A stretch of 64,000 nt of DNA from Cyclobacterium jeungdonense (GTDB taxonomy: Bacteria > Bacteroidota > Bacteroidia > Cytophagales > Cyclobacteriaceae), in the NCBI RefSeq assembly GCF_010994275.1, contig NZ_WMCD01000004.1, positions 62,001 through 126,000 on the forward strand, written 5' to 3'. The notes beneath the pieces are model-generated. The model searched no databases, had not been told where the DNA came from, and saw nothing but the letters and a program-made list of their open reading frames with translations. The position numbers and the translations under genes are program-made. Numbering within the stretch: the first letter of the stretch is position 1; each line of letters starts with the position of its first letter. This document shows positions 24,741-33,998 of this stretch, one piece after another.

Positions 24741-26306
24741 ATGCATCTGAACTATCATTTTTTTCGCTTTTTATGTCCTGCTTTAGAGTCAAATATTAAG
24801 GGTGCCAGCCTTGCCGCTTGCTTTTCACAAAATAAAGAGGAATTAATTCTGGAATTTCACCCTTCAGGCAGGGCGCCCTTTTTTATCCGAGCCCTTCTCC
24901 TCCCCTCAGCTACCTGTTTGAGTTTTCCTGAAGATTTCAGAAGAAGTAGAAAAAACAACGTGGATCTATTTCCTGAAATCATTGGTCAAAAAGTCCGGCA
25001 GGTTTGCTTGTTGGCTTTTGAACGGGCCTTTTACCTGGAATTCGAATCAGGCACCCTGCTGCTATTCAAGATGCATGGCAGTCGGTCAAACATTCTCCTT
25101 TTTCATTCCAGGGAAGGAAACCCGGAAAAATTATTTCGAAAAGACCTCCGAGAGGATCTGAATTTATCCATTCCGGAGCTGGAAAAACCCCTTTTACTTA
25201 ATCGGGAAAGGTTTGAGGCGGTGGAAGGAAATGCCTCCCAGTTTCTTCCTACGCTGGGGAAACTACCCAGAGCGTGGTTGAAGGATCGTGGATACTTGGA
25301 GGCAGATCTAGAAAGTCGCTACCAGCTAATGTTGCAGGTGATCGACCTATTGGAAAGCCCTCTTTTTTCCATTTTTCAAGAGCTGGACCAGTACCGGTTG
25401 ACATTGCTCCCATGTGAACAGGCATTGGAAACCTCTACGGACCCGATAACCGCTGCCAACCTGTATTATCAGAAAGCAGTAGTCCGCCAGGCTTTTGAGG
25501 TGCAAAAAAACAGGATGTTACGTTCCCTGGCGGATCAGCGTAAAAAAACGGAAAACTACCTGCAAAAGACCCGGGAAAAATTGGCCGCCATGGAAGCAGA
25601 ACCCGCCCCCAGTCAGACCGCAGACATTATCATGGCCAATCTGCATCAAATACCTCCCGGTGCTGAAAAGGTAAAACTGTATGATTTCTATACGGATAAA
25701 ACAATTGAAATAAGTTTAAAACGAGGACAAAGCCCCCAAAAACAAGCCGAGAACCTATATCGAAAAAATAAAAATAAGAAAATAGAATTTGAGCAGGTAC
25801 GCAAAAACCTTCAAGGAAAAGAAAGCTTGCTAAAGGCCTTGGAATCAGAAATAGCGGAATTAGTATCGGTTCAGGATTTTCGCACCTTAAAAAAGTATAT
25901 TAAAACAAGTGATCGAACTTCTATAAGCACGAAACCCGAGTCATTACCCTTCAAAAAGTTTGAACTGTTGGGGTTTGAGGTTTGGGTGGGCAAGTCTGCA
26001 CGTTCCAATGATGAACTACTGCGTAGATACGCCTGGAAGGAAGACATCTGGCTACACGCAAAAGACGTTTCTGGTTCCCATGTCATAATAAAGAATCAGT
26101 CAGGTAAAATACTACCGGGTCCGGTGCTGGAAAAGGCTGCATCTTTAGCCGCCTACTATTCCAAAAGCAAAACTTCCAGTCTTGCGGCTGTGATGTACAC
26201 CCCTTGTAAGTATGTACGGAAAGTCAAAGGGTCCCCTCCAGGAGCAGTGATGGTGGATCGGGAAAAGGTTCTGATGGTTCGTCCCGAAGGGCCTGAGGAT
26301 CTGTAA
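24741..26306 (+). CDS. NFACT family protein (RqcH/Rqc2/FbpA-like)
   Basis: A 521-residue protein with an N-terminal NFACT-N-like domain, a central coiled-coil region (about 230-390, rich in K/E/Q) and the conserved C-terminal NFACT-R domain. The latter includes DIWLHAKDVSGSHVIIK and PGPVLEKAASLAAYYSK, followed by YVRKVKGSPPGAV. Family members bind obstructed 50S subunits and extend stalled chains with C-terminal tails in ribosome quality control. It starts one base after the MBL gene and ends in a bidirectional terminator. The older fibronectin-binding annotation is probably misleading. Confidence 0.88.
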   Translation: MHLNYHFFRFLCPALESNIKGASLAACFSQNKEELILEFHPSGRAPFFIRALLLPSATCLSFPEDFRRSRKNNVDLFPEIIGQKVRQVCLLAFERAFYLEFESGTLLLFKMHGSRSNILLFHSREGNPEKLFRKDLREDLNLSIPELEKPLLLNRERFEAVEGNASQFLPTLGKLPRAWLKDRGYLEADLESRYQLMLQVIDLLESPLFSIFQELDQYRLTLLPCEQALETSTDPITAANLYYQKAVVRQAFEVQKNRMLRSLADQRKKTENYLQKTREKLAAMEAEPAPSQTADIIMANLHQIPPGAEKVKLYDFYTDKTIEISLKRGQSPQKQAENLYRKNKNKKIEFEQVRKNLQGKESLLKALESEIAELVSVQDFRTLKKYIKTSDRTSISTKPESLPFKKFELLGFEVWVGKSARSNDELLRRYAWKEDIWLHAKDVSGSHVIIKNQSGKILPGPVLEKAASLAAYYSKSKTSSLAAVMYTPCKYVRKVKGSPPGAVMVDREKVLMVRPEGPEDL

Positions 26307-26314
26307 CAAATAAA

Positions 26315-26350
26315 AAAAGAACTGTCTGAACAGGTACAGACAGTTCTTTT
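26315..26350. terminator. Bidirectional terminator between the NFACT gene and pyk
   Basis: A perfect 14-bp stem, AAAAGAACTGTCTG (26315-26328) and CAGACAGTTCTTTT (26337-26350), with an 8-base loop. T runs lie on the 3-prime side for both strands. It sits between convergent genes and should stop transcription from both. Confidence 0.88.
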
Positions 26351-26389
26351 ATTTACAAAACCTGATTGACTGACAACCAGGTCACAGAA

Positions 26390-27820
26390 TTAATTCACAA
26401 CATGGATTTTTAGCATGTTGGTTCTTCCTTTGGCTTTCAGCGGCATGCTAGCCGTATTGATAATAATATCTCCCTCGCTGACATGGTTTTCCTCCTTTAA
26501 TTTGTCCTCGATATCCTGAAAGGTAGCGTCGGTAGAGACGCGATTATCATAATAAAATGCCCTGACTCCCCACACCAGGCTCAGTTGCGTCAATAAATTT
26601 TTATTTCGGGTAAAAATGAATATGTCTGCAGATGGGCGGTGAGAAGAGATACGGAATGCTGTAAATCCGGAAGTGGTAATGCCTACAATTGCTTTGGCTT
26701 TAACATTTCTGGATAAGCGACTGGCCATTAGCAACAGGTTATTGCTCAGAAAGCTATCGGTATCTTCGGGGATCTTGTAGAGATTGTGATAAATATCAGC
26801 ATTAACCTCGATATGATCAATAATGCTACTCATCGCCCTAACTGCTGCAATCGGGAATTTTCCAGAGGCCGTTTCGGCTGATAGCATTACGGCATCTGCC
26901 CCATCCAGTACGGCCGTGGCGACATCATTGGTCTCTGCCCGAGTAGGCCTGGGGTTGACGATCATGCTCTCCATCATCTGGGTGGCAATGATAACAGGTT
27001 TACAGGCTATCTTACATTTTTCAACCATTCTTTTCTGCCAAAGGGGCACAATTTCCATGGGCACCTCCACTCCCAGGTCTCCCCGAGCCACCATGATGGC
27101 ATCTGTAGCATGGATAATGGCATCAATATTTTCTAAGGCTTCCGGCTTTTCAATTTTGGCAACAATCTTACAGCTTTTGCCTGCCTTGGCAATCCGTTCG
27201 CGTAGGTCTACAATATCATCTGCAGTTCGTACAAAAGAGAGTGCGATCCAATCCACCTCATTTTCCAAACCGAACTCCAGGTCCTCAAGATCTTTTTCTG
27301 TTAAGGATGGGGCACTAATTTTCGTACTGGGGAGATTGATCCCTTTTCTGGATTTCAAAATCCCACCATGTACTACGGTACAATCCACATTTTTACCGTC
27401 GGTCTTCAATACCACCAGTTCCAGATTCCCATCGTCAATCAAAATGCGGTCACCCTGAGCCACGTCGTTTGGTAGGTTTTGGTAAACCGTACTTACCAGT
27501 GAAGCATTCCCCACCACCGGGTCATTAGTAATGGTAATAGGGTCTCCTTGTTTGATGAGTACCCCGTTATTTTCCACTTCTCCTACACGTATTTTGGGGC
27601 CCTGAAGATCCTGCAATATCCCAATATTGAAACTCATTTCAGCATTCACCTCGCGGATAGTTTTGATCACATCAGCATGTATGCTGTGATCCCCATGGGA
27701 GAAGTTTAACCGAAAGATATCAGCTCCGGCCATGACCAATTCGGTGATGGTTTCCTTCGTATTGCTGGCAGGTCCGACGGTAGCTAATATTTTGGTTTTA
27801 TTAAAAATAGGTACTCTCAT
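26390..27820 (-). CDS. pyk: Pyruvate kinase
   Basis: The protein has 476 residues. The N-terminal TKILATVGPASNT, the substrate and metal region RLNFSHGDH, the catalytic lysine segment KIVAKIEKPEAL (about 220), MVARGDLGVEVP, and the ATQMMESM and PTRAETNDVATAVLDG motifs are all present. The C-terminal allosteric domain is complete. It makes pyruvate and ATP from phosphoenolpyruvate, the last step of glycolysis. The gene follows the IPExxxVDY gene by 12 bases on the same strand. Confidence 0.97.
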   Translation of the reverse strand: MRVPIFNKTKILATVGPASNTKETITELVMAGADIFRLNFSHGDHSIHADVIKTIREVNAEMSFNIGILQDLQGPKIRVGEVENNGVLIKQGDPITITNDPVVGNASLVSTVYQNLPNDVAQGDRILIDDGNLELVVLKTDGKNVDCTVVHGGILKSRKGINLPSTKISAPSLTEKDLEDLEFGLENEVDWIALSFVRTADDIVDLRERIAKAGKSCKIVAKIEKPEALENIDAIIHATDAIMVARGDLGVEVPMEIVPLWQKRMVEKCKIACKPVIIATQMMESMIVNPRPTRAETNDVATAVLDGADAVMLSAETASGKFPIAAVRAMSSIIDHIEVNADIYHNLYKIPEDTDSFLSNNLLLMASRLSRNVKAKAIVGITTSGFTAFRISSHRPSADIFIFTRNKNLLTQLSLVWGVRAFYYDNRVSTDATFQDIEDKLKEENHVSEGDIIINTASMPLKAKGRTNMLKIHVVN

Positions 27821-27832
27821 TTCTATATGTAT

Positions 27833-28261
27833 TTAATATGTTAACAGGTTTTCTTTTGATTTTAACTTGTTGATATCAATTTTCACGATGCTTTGGATCC
27901 CGCTGACCCCGGAAAGGCCGTCAATATACGTATTTAAATCCACTTCATAGGTAAAGTCCTGGCAGACTAAAAAGTAATCCATACTCCGGAGTTCGGGTAC
28001 CAGATACCTGGAGTGGCCGCCAACCGGATACGACTTATTTCTTAGCAATTGAATGTAGCCATGTTCTTTTTCCAATATAAATTGAGAAATAATTAAATCG
28101 GGCTGGCGAAGAAATTCCATTTGATAATCACCGGTTTTTTTTAGACTTATCCCCAAAGAACGATTGATCAGCCAAGCTACTTTATAGTCCTTTAAAGGGG
28201 CTACAAGGCCTAAAAGCTCAAAATCAAACGTGGTCTCAACATGAAGTTTGCTTTTCTTCAT
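27833..28261 (-). CDS. IPExxxVDY family protein
   Basis: The 142-residue protein carries the naming motif as YLVPELRSMDYFL (about residues 85-97), a small variation on IPExxxVDY. It has no signal peptide or membrane helix. The function is unknown. Its position between the divergent acpP operon and pyk is a conserved Bacteroidota gene order, suggesting a link to fatty acid synthesis or glycolysis. It is co-directional with and just upstream of pyk. Confidence 0.9.
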   Translation of the reverse strand: MKKSKLHVETTFDFELLGLVAPLKDYKVAWLINRSLGISLKKTGDYQMEFLRQPDLIISQFILEKEHGYIQLLRNKSYPVGGHSRYLVPELRSMDYFLVCQDFTYEVDLNTYIDGLSGVSGIQSIVKIDINKLKSKENLLTY

Positions 28262-28349
28262 TCAGGAAGAATTTAAAAAAACAAAGTTAAAAATTTTATT
28301 CCAACTTCTATCCCTGAAGGAAAGTTCTTAATTTAGTTTGGCTTTTTTT

Positions 28350-28380
28350 TTGACATTAAGGTATTAAATAATTTTCTTTG
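28350..28380 (+). promoter_or_regulatory. Predicted acpP-fabF-rnc promoter
   Basis: TTG at 28350-28352, a 20-base spacer, then TTTCTTTG at 28373-28380. This fits the Bacteroidota -33/-7 consensus (TTG, 19-21 bases, TAnnTTTG) except for TT instead of TA. The ATG of acpP is at 28410. Confidence 0.55.
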
Positions 28381-28409
28381 CGGAGTGTTTAAACTAAACT
28401 GATCACAAA

Positions 28410-28646
28410 ATGTCTGAAATTGCACAAAAAGTAAAAGCTATTATCGTTGATAAGTTAGGCGTCGAAGAATCTGAAGTTACTCCGGAAGCGAGCTTTACCA
28501 ATGACCTTGGGGCCGATTCTTTAGATACCGTAGAGCTTATCATGGAATTCGAAAAAGAATTCAACATTTCCATTCCAGATGACCAGGCTGAGCAGATCGG
28601 TACGGTAGGCCAGGCTGTTAGCTATTTGGAAGCTAACGTAAAATAA
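28410..28646 (+). CDS. acpP: Acyl carrier protein
   Basis: The 78-residue ACP has the phosphopantetheine attachment serine S37 in [10 protein letters not shown]. It is highly acidic with the usual four-helix pattern. It carries acyl chains in fatty acid synthesis. It begins the acpP-fabF-rnc operon and has a recognisable promoter just upstream. Confidence 0.97.
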   Translation: MSEIAQKVKAIIVDKLGVEESEVTPEASFTNDLGADSLDTVELIMEFEKEFNISIPDDQAEQIGTVGQAVSYLEANVK

Positions 28647-28665
28647 CCCATACTTAAAATCATTT

Positions 28666-29919
28666 ATGAATTTAAGAAGAGTTGTAGTAACAGGTTTAGG
28701 TGCCCTTACACCCATTGGCAATACCGTAGAGGATTTCTGGAGCGGATTGACAACTGGTGTAAGTGGTGCTGCGCCTATTACCCGTTTTGATGCCTCCAAA
28801 TTCAAAACCCAATTTGCCTGTGAACTAAAGAATCTTGACATAGCGCAATTTATAGACAGGAAAGAAGCCAGGAAAATAGACCCTTACACGCAATACGCCA
28901 TGATTGCTGTGGAAGAGGCTATGAATGATTCAGGAATAGACCTGAACAGCATTGACCTCACCCGATCAGGCGTAATATGGGGATCCGGTATCGGAGGCCT
29001 GAAAACGTTTCAGGATGAAGTCACGGAATTTGTCAACGGAGATGGGACGCCCCGATTCAATCCCTTCTTCATACCCAAAATGATAGCCGATATTGCGGCG
29101 GGATTTATATCCATAAAATATGGATTCCAAGGTCCCAATTTCGCCACGGTTTCGGCTTGCGCTTCTGCTACGAATGCCTTAATTGATGCTTTTAATTACA
29201 TCCGACTAGGCAAGGCGGATATTTTTATTTCCGGTGGTTCAGAATCGGCGGTTACAGAGGCTGGCGTAGGTGGATTCAATGCCCTAAAAGCATTATCTCA
29301 ACGCAATGACGATCCTGCCACTGCCTCCCGACCCTTTGATAAGGACAGGGATGGGTTTGTGCTGGGAGAAGGTGCAGGTGCCCTCGTCCTGGAAGAATAC
29401 GAACATGCAAAAGCCCGTGGGGCTAATATATACGCAGAACTAATAGGTGGAGGAATGACCGGTGATGCCTATCACATAACAGCCCCTCACCCAGAAGGAC
29501 GTGGAGCGGCTAATGTGATGAAATTTGCCCTTGAGGATGCGGGTATTAACGCAGATGCAGTAGATTATATTAATGTACATGGTACTTCTACGCCACTCGG
29601 GGACCTAAGCGAAGTCAAAGCCATTCAAAAGGTATTTGGTGACCATGCGTATAAACTGAACATCAGCAGTACAAAGTCCATGACAGGACACTTGTTGGGG
29701 GCCGCCGGAGCTGTGGAAGCAATTGCCTCTATTTTGGCCATGAGAAATAACCTTATACCTCCGACCATCAATCATTTTACCGATGATGAAGAGGTTGATG
29801 GGAAATTGAACCTCACTTTCAATCATGCTCAGGAGAAAGAAGTGAACATTGCCCTGAGTAACACTTTTGGATTTGGCGGGCACAATTGTTCCATCATTTT
29901 CAAAAAAATTAAGGAATAA
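28666..29919 (+). CDS. fabF: 3-oxoacyl-ACP synthase II
   Basis: A 417-residue condensing enzyme. The catalytic cysteine is C165 in VSACASATNAL. The two histidines are H305 in NVHGTST and H342 in STKSMTGHLLG, and the lysine is K337. It elongates acyl-ACP with malonyl-ACP. It lies 19 bases after acpP and two bases before rnc, in the standard Bacteroidota operon. Confidence 0.97.
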   Translation: MNLRRVVVTGLGALTPIGNTVEDFWSGLTTGVSGAAPITRFDASKFKTQFACELKNLDIAQFIDRKEARKIDPYTQYAMIAVEEAMNDSGIDLNSIDLTRSGVIWGSGIGGLKTFQDEVTEFVNGDGTPRFNPFFIPKMIADIAAGFISIKYGFQGPNFATVSACASATNALIDAFNYIRLGKADIFISGGSESAVTEAGVGGFNALKALSQRNDDPATASRPFDKDRDGFVLGEGAGALVLEEYEHAKARGANIYAELIGGGMTGDAYHITAPHPEGRGAANVMKFALEDAGINADAVDYINVHGTSTPLGDLSEVKAIQKVFGDHAYKLNISSTKSMTGHLLGAAGAVEAIASILAMRNNLIPPTINHFTDDEEVDGKLNLTFNHAQEKEVNIALSNTFGFGGHNCSIIFKKIKE

Positions 29920-29921
29920 AT

Positions 29922-30665
29922 TTGAAATTACTTCGGTTGCTCAGAGTCCAAGAGCTAACTTACGATAAGAAAGAAAAAAGGCTTGCTTCCGCTATCAAAA
30001 ATATAGTGGGTAGCAAGCCTTTAAATTTATCGCTGTACAGGTTGGCCTTCCGGCATATTTCGGCTTCTAAGGAAATAAGAGCAGGAGTAAAAATAAGTAA
30101 TGAACGCCTGGAATACCTCGGGGATGCCGTTTTGGGAACAGTGGTGGCAGAGTATCTTTTTCAAAAATTTCCCTACAGAGATGAGGGATTTCTTACAGAA
30201 ACCCGGTCCCGCATCGTCAACCGCGAATCTTTAAACCAGGTTGGCCAAAAAATAGGCCTTCCCAAGATCGTAGAAACGGAAATGGACGGAAAAGTCCCTT
30301 ATTCCTTTAAATCTCTTTACGGAGATACTCTGGAAGCATTAATTGGGGCTATTTACCTTGATAGGGGATATTACTTTTGTAGAAAATTTATCTACAAAAG
30401 ATTGATTACTCCTTTCTTCGATTTAGATAATATCATCACCACCACCATCAATTTTAAAAGTAAAATTATCGAATGGTCCCAGAAAGATAACAAGGAGATT
30501 GATTTTGAGTTAAAATCAGTAGAAGGCAGCCAACGGTTTAAAGAGTTTACGGTAGCGCTTAATATTGACGGATCCTCTTTTTCGGAAGGCAAAGGGTCTA
30601 CCAAGAAAAAAGCTGAGCAGGAAGCTGCAAAAATGGCCTGCGAAAAACTTCAGATCATCCTTTAA
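29922..30665 (+). CDS. rnc: Ribonuclease III
   Basis: The protein has 247 residues, starting at TTG 29922 (two bases after the fabF stop). The RNase III signature is ERLEYLGDAVLG at about 61-72, a further acidic catalytic stretch is YGDTLEALIGAIYLD, and a dsRNA-binding domain occupies about 175-245 (FKEFTVALNIDG..GKGSTKKKAEQEAA). It cuts double-stranded rRNA precursors and structured mRNAs. An alternative start further in cannot be excluded. Confidence 0.95.
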   Translation: MKLLRLLRVQELTYDKKEKRLASAIKNIVGSKPLNLSLYRLAFRHISASKEIRAGVKISNERLEYLGDAVLGTVVAEYLFQKFPYRDEGFLTETRSRIVNRESLNQVGQKIGLPKIVETEMDGKVPYSFKSLYGDTLEALIGAIYLDRGYYFCRKFIYKRLITPFFDLDNIITTTINFKSKIIEWSQKDNKEIDFELKSVEGSQRFKEFTVALNIDGSSFSEGKGSTKKKAEQEAAKMACEKLQIIL

Positions 30666-30704
30666 TCACGCAATCTCCATAAGAGGAGAAGAAAAACCAA
30701 CCCT

Positions 30705-32561
30705 ATGTCTCAATTACATATAGCCGGTGCCACCCTGAATCAGACGCCATTAGACTGGGAGGGGAATTTTGACACTATTATGCAGGCCGTTCAAAAAGCA
30801 AAAGAAAAACAGGTGGAGCTGTTATGCTTTCCTGAACTCAGCATCACCGGGTATGGTAGCGAGGATCTCTTTTTGAGTTACTGGTACCCAAAAAAAGCAC
30901 TTGCCTATTTGCAAAAGATTCTTCCTTTCACCAAAGGAATCACGATCTGCCTGGGCTTACCATGCCGGGTATCAGGTAAATTATACAATTGCATGGCCGT
31001 GGTAGAAGACCGGAAGATCCTGGGCATTGTGGCCAAACAATTTTTGGCTATTGATGGGGTACATTACGAATGCCGGTGGTTTACACCCTGGATAGCCGGA
31101 GAGGTAATCAGTTTCGATTTCTACGATTCATCGGTTCCTTTTGGTGATATGACCTTTGAAAAAAATGGGATAAGCTACGGGTTCGAAATATGTGAAGATG
31201 CCTGGAGAGGTGACTTACGCCCCGGATTTCGGCTAAAAGACAGAAATACAGCCCTTATTTTTAATCCCAGTGCCAGCCACTTTGCGATGGGCAAAAGCGA
31301 GCAACGGGAAATACTGGTAAGGGAAAGTTCTGAAGAGCTGGAAGCAGGTTATTTTTATATCAATTTACTTGGCAATGAAAGTGGGAGAATGATTTTTGAC
31401 GGGGAAATACTCTTCGGATACCGAGGGGAAATCCTGGTAAAAAATCCTCTGTTGTCTTTTCACAACTACCAGTTGGTGCACTTCAATTTCCCTCTCGAAA
31501 AACCCTTGACCCCGGTAAGCAACCCAATTGAGCACGACAAAAACGAAGAGTTTACTGCAGCTGCCACCCTCGCGTTATTTGATTACATGCGAAAAAGTCG
31601 GAGTAAAGGATTTGTCCTTTCCCTGAGCGGCGGAGCAGATTCTTCCACAATTGCCGTGCTGGTTGCGGAAATGGTAAAAAGAGGAATCAGAGACTTGGGA
31701 GTACCCCTATTTCTGGAAAAAATTCATCGTAGCGATGACATTGATCCCAAGAGCAGTATTAAGGATATTATTGGTAAAATTCTCATTACAGCTTACCAAA
31801 GCACCCGTAACTCGTCAACGGACACCCTGCAAAGTGCGAAGTCACTAGCTGAAACTATTGGTGCCACTTTTCACCATTGGTCCATAGATGAAGAAGTAGC
31901 TGGCTATACCCAGAAAATCGAAACCGCCCTGGGCAGAAACCTGGACTGGTCCGGAGATGACATTGCCTTGCAAAACATACAGGCCCGGGCAAGGTCCCCT
32001 ATTATCTGGATGCTGGCAAATATTCATCAGGCACTGCTACTGAGCACTTCTAACAGAAGCGAAGGAGATGTAGGCTATGCCACCATGGACGGAGATACGA
32101 GTGGAGGACTCTCCCCTATCGCAGCCGTATCAAAAGACTTTATTTTGCAATGGCTGCAGTGGGCTGAAAAAGAATTGCGATATGAGGGGCTAAAAGGTGT
32201 AAATGCGCTCCAACCAACTGCAGAACTTCGTCCTCTGGAATCGCGGCAGACAGATGAAGAAGATTTGATGCCCTATCCTGTCATCACAGCCATAGAAAAA
32301 CTGGCCATCCGGGACAAACGATCTCCGGCAGACATCTACCTTATTTTGAAAGAAGAGCTTTCTCTTGAATCCGCCCCATTAAAAACTTACATTAGAAAAT
32401 TCTTTGAACTGTGGTCCAGAAACCAATGGAAAAGGGAGCGGCTGGCACCCTCATTTCACCTGGATGAGTTTAATGTAGATCCGAAAACCTGGTATCGGTT
32501 TCCAATTTTATCCGGAGGGTATCGGAAGGAATTAGAAGAAATGGATGTTTTAGAAGAATAA
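30705..32561 (+). CDS. nadE: Glutamine-dependent NAD+ synthetase
   Basis: A 618-residue two-domain enzyme. The N-terminal nitrilase-like glutaminase (about 1-260) has the catalytic glutamate in CFPELSITGYGSEDL and the cysteine in FEICEDAWRGD. The C-terminal synthetase (about 285-618) has the P-loop SLSGGADSST and then TSNRSEGDVGYATMDGDTSGGLSPIA. It makes NAD+ from deamido-NAD+ using ammonia from glutamine. It lies 39 bases after rnc and 30 bases before lgt, possibly one long operon. Confidence 0.96.
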   Translation: MSQLHIAGATLNQTPLDWEGNFDTIMQAVQKAKEKQVELLCFPELSITGYGSEDLFLSYWYPKKALAYLQKILPFTKGITICLGLPCRVSGKLYNCMAVVEDRKILGIVAKQFLAIDGVHYECRWFTPWIAGEVISFDFYDSSVPFGDMTFEKNGISYGFEICEDAWRGDLRPGFRLKDRNTALIFNPSASHFAMGKSEQREILVRESSEELEAGYFYINLLGNESGRMIFDGEILFGYRGEILVKNPLLSFHNYQLVHFNFPLEKPLTPVSNPIEHDKNEEFTAAATLALFDYMRKSRSKGFVLSLSGGADSSTIAVLVAEMVKRGIRDLGVPLFLEKIHRSDDIDPKSSIKDIIGKILITAYQSTRNSSTDTLQSAKSLAETIGATFHHWSIDEEVAGYTQKIETALGRNLDWSGDDIALQNIQARARSPIIWMLANIHQALLLSTSNRSEGDVGYATMDGDTSGGLSPIAAVSKDFILQWLQWAEKELRYEGLKGVNALQPTAELRPLESRQTDEEDLMPYPVITAIEKLAIRDKRSPADIYLILKEELSLESAPLKTYIRKFFELWSRNQWKRERLAPSFHLDEFNVDPKTWYRFPILSGGYRKELEEMDVLEE

Positions 32562-32591
32562 AGACTGGCAACAGCGTAAAAAGTTAAGACA

Positions 32592-33692
32592 ATGATCAAT
32601 AATGTGTTGTATTACGTGGTTTGGAGTCCAAACCCAGCAGTTTTTTCAGGATTTGACAGGTTGCGGTGGTACAGCCTGCTTTTTGCTCTAGGGTTTATCG
32701 TTTCTCAACAAATCATGGTCCATTTTTTCAGAAAAGAAGGTCATGATGAACAACTAGTAGATCGGCTTACCATCTATATGGTATTGGCCACTATTCTGGG
32801 AGCGCGTCTCGGACATGTGTTGTTCTACGAACCGGCACGCTACCTGAGTAATCCCATAGATATTCTCAAGGTTTGGGAAGGAGGACTTGCTAGTCATGGG
32901 GCTGCTATAGGTATTCTATTTGCCTTATGGCTTTATGCCAAAAAAACTCCCGGCCAGTCTTATTTGTGGGTAGTCGATCGAATTGTTATAGTCGTGGCAC
33001 TTACCGGGGCACTCATACGTGTTGGCAACCTGATGAACTCTGAAATCGGCGGAAAAGCCACTGGAACAGACCAGGGTATTGTATTTGCGCGTGATACAGA
33101 GGACATATTGAGTACGATGAACCTCCCCATTGAATCCATAGAGTCCTATAAACCGGAGGACCGGGAAGACGAACTGCAGGGCACCGGCAGGGTTCCGGTA
33201 AATATTGATATTCGCATCAGCAAAGGAGGGTTTGACGAAAGTAATTTAGCCTCCGTTTTGGAAAGGGATGTAAAGTATGCCCTGACACGATTCAACAGCT
33301 CCAAAAAATACATGGCTGAAAATCCTGAGACGCCATTAAATATGGAAATAACGGATGAAGGGGATCATTACCTGGCAGTAGTCAAAACCTTCGGTATCGC
33401 CAAGCATCCTACTCAGATTTACGAAGCACTCACTTATTTTCTGATTTTCATTCTCCTTTTCATAGGGTGGAGAAAGTACAAGGCCGGCATTCCGGAAGGC
33501 TTATACCTTGGTTTATTTCTAATTTCCGTATTTGGAATGCGTTTTGTCTGGGAATTTTTCAAAGAAAATCAGGTAGATTTTGAAGACAATCTGACTTTCA
33601 ATATGGGGCAGGCACTGAGCATTCCCTTAGTTTTGGCAGGTATAGGATTGGTCATTTATGCCCTTAAAACCAAGAAAACAAACCAGAAATAA
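32592..33692 (+). CDS. lgt: Prolipoprotein diacylglyceryl transferase
   Basis: The membrane protein has 366 residues with about seven helices. The conserved WGGLASHGAAIG-type segment appears as VWEGGLASHGAAIG, and the family signature as ALIRVGNLMNSEIGG (about 139-153). The ending repeats KHPTQIYEAL. It attaches diacylglycerol from phosphatidylglycerol to the lipobox cysteine of prolipoproteins. There is a hydrophilic insert of about 75 residues (about 175-250) between the two membrane halves, longer than in E. coli Lgt. It converges on yidD. Confidence 0.95.
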   Translation: MINNVLYYVVWSPNPAVFSGFDRLRWYSLLFALGFIVSQQIMVHFFRKEGHDEQLVDRLTIYMVLATILGARLGHVLFYEPARYLSNPIDILKVWEGGLASHGAAIGILFALWLYAKKTPGQSYLWVVDRIVIVVALTGALIRVGNLMNSEIGGKATGTDQGIVFARDTEDILSTMNLPIESIESYKPEDREDELQGTGRVPVNIDIRISKGGFDESNLASVLERDVKYALTRFNSSKKYMAENPETPLNMEITDEGDHYLAVVKTFGIAKHPTQIYEALTYFLIFILLFIGWRKYKAGIPEGLYLGLFLISVFGMRFVWEFFKENQVDFEDNLTFNMGQALSIPLVLAGIGLVIYALKTKKTNQK

Positions 33693-33700
33693 ATCAGGAA

Positions 33701-33922
33701 TTAGGGAACGGGGTCATGTCCTTGTCCCCCCCAAGGATGACACCGTCCAATCCTTTTTATTCCTAACCAGGCACCCTTTAACACGCCATGTTTCTGAATG
33801 GCCTCTTTCATATACTGGCTGCAGGTGGGATAAAATCGACAGGACCTTGGAAATAAGGGAGATAGTAAATATTGATAGATCAAAATGGGAAAAATGGCAA
33901 TATTTTTAACTATTTTCTTCAC
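33701..33922 (-). CDS. yidD: YidD membrane protein insertion efficiency factor
   Basis: The protein has 73 residues with an N-terminal amphipathic/hydrophobic helix ([17 protein letters not shown]) and the family core [16 protein letters not shown], then [12 protein letters not shown]. It aids insertion of membrane proteins with YidC. It lies at the convergent end of lgt (8-base gap), not with yidC. Confidence 0.93.
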   Translation of the reverse strand: MKKIVKNIAIFPILIYQYLLSPLFPRSCRFYPTCSQYMKEAIQKHGVLKGAWLGIKRIGRCHPWGGQGHDPVP

Positions 33923-33998
33923 TTATATCGTATTTACTTCTAGTAAGGTAAAATTTATTATTTAAGTTCTCCGGCCCTTCACAAAAAATCTAGTTATT

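Noticed and set aside
26823-27458. 211-codon ORF antisense to pyk
   Set aside because: It is a shadow of pyk codon usage; low-complexity Ser/Thr/Ile composition.
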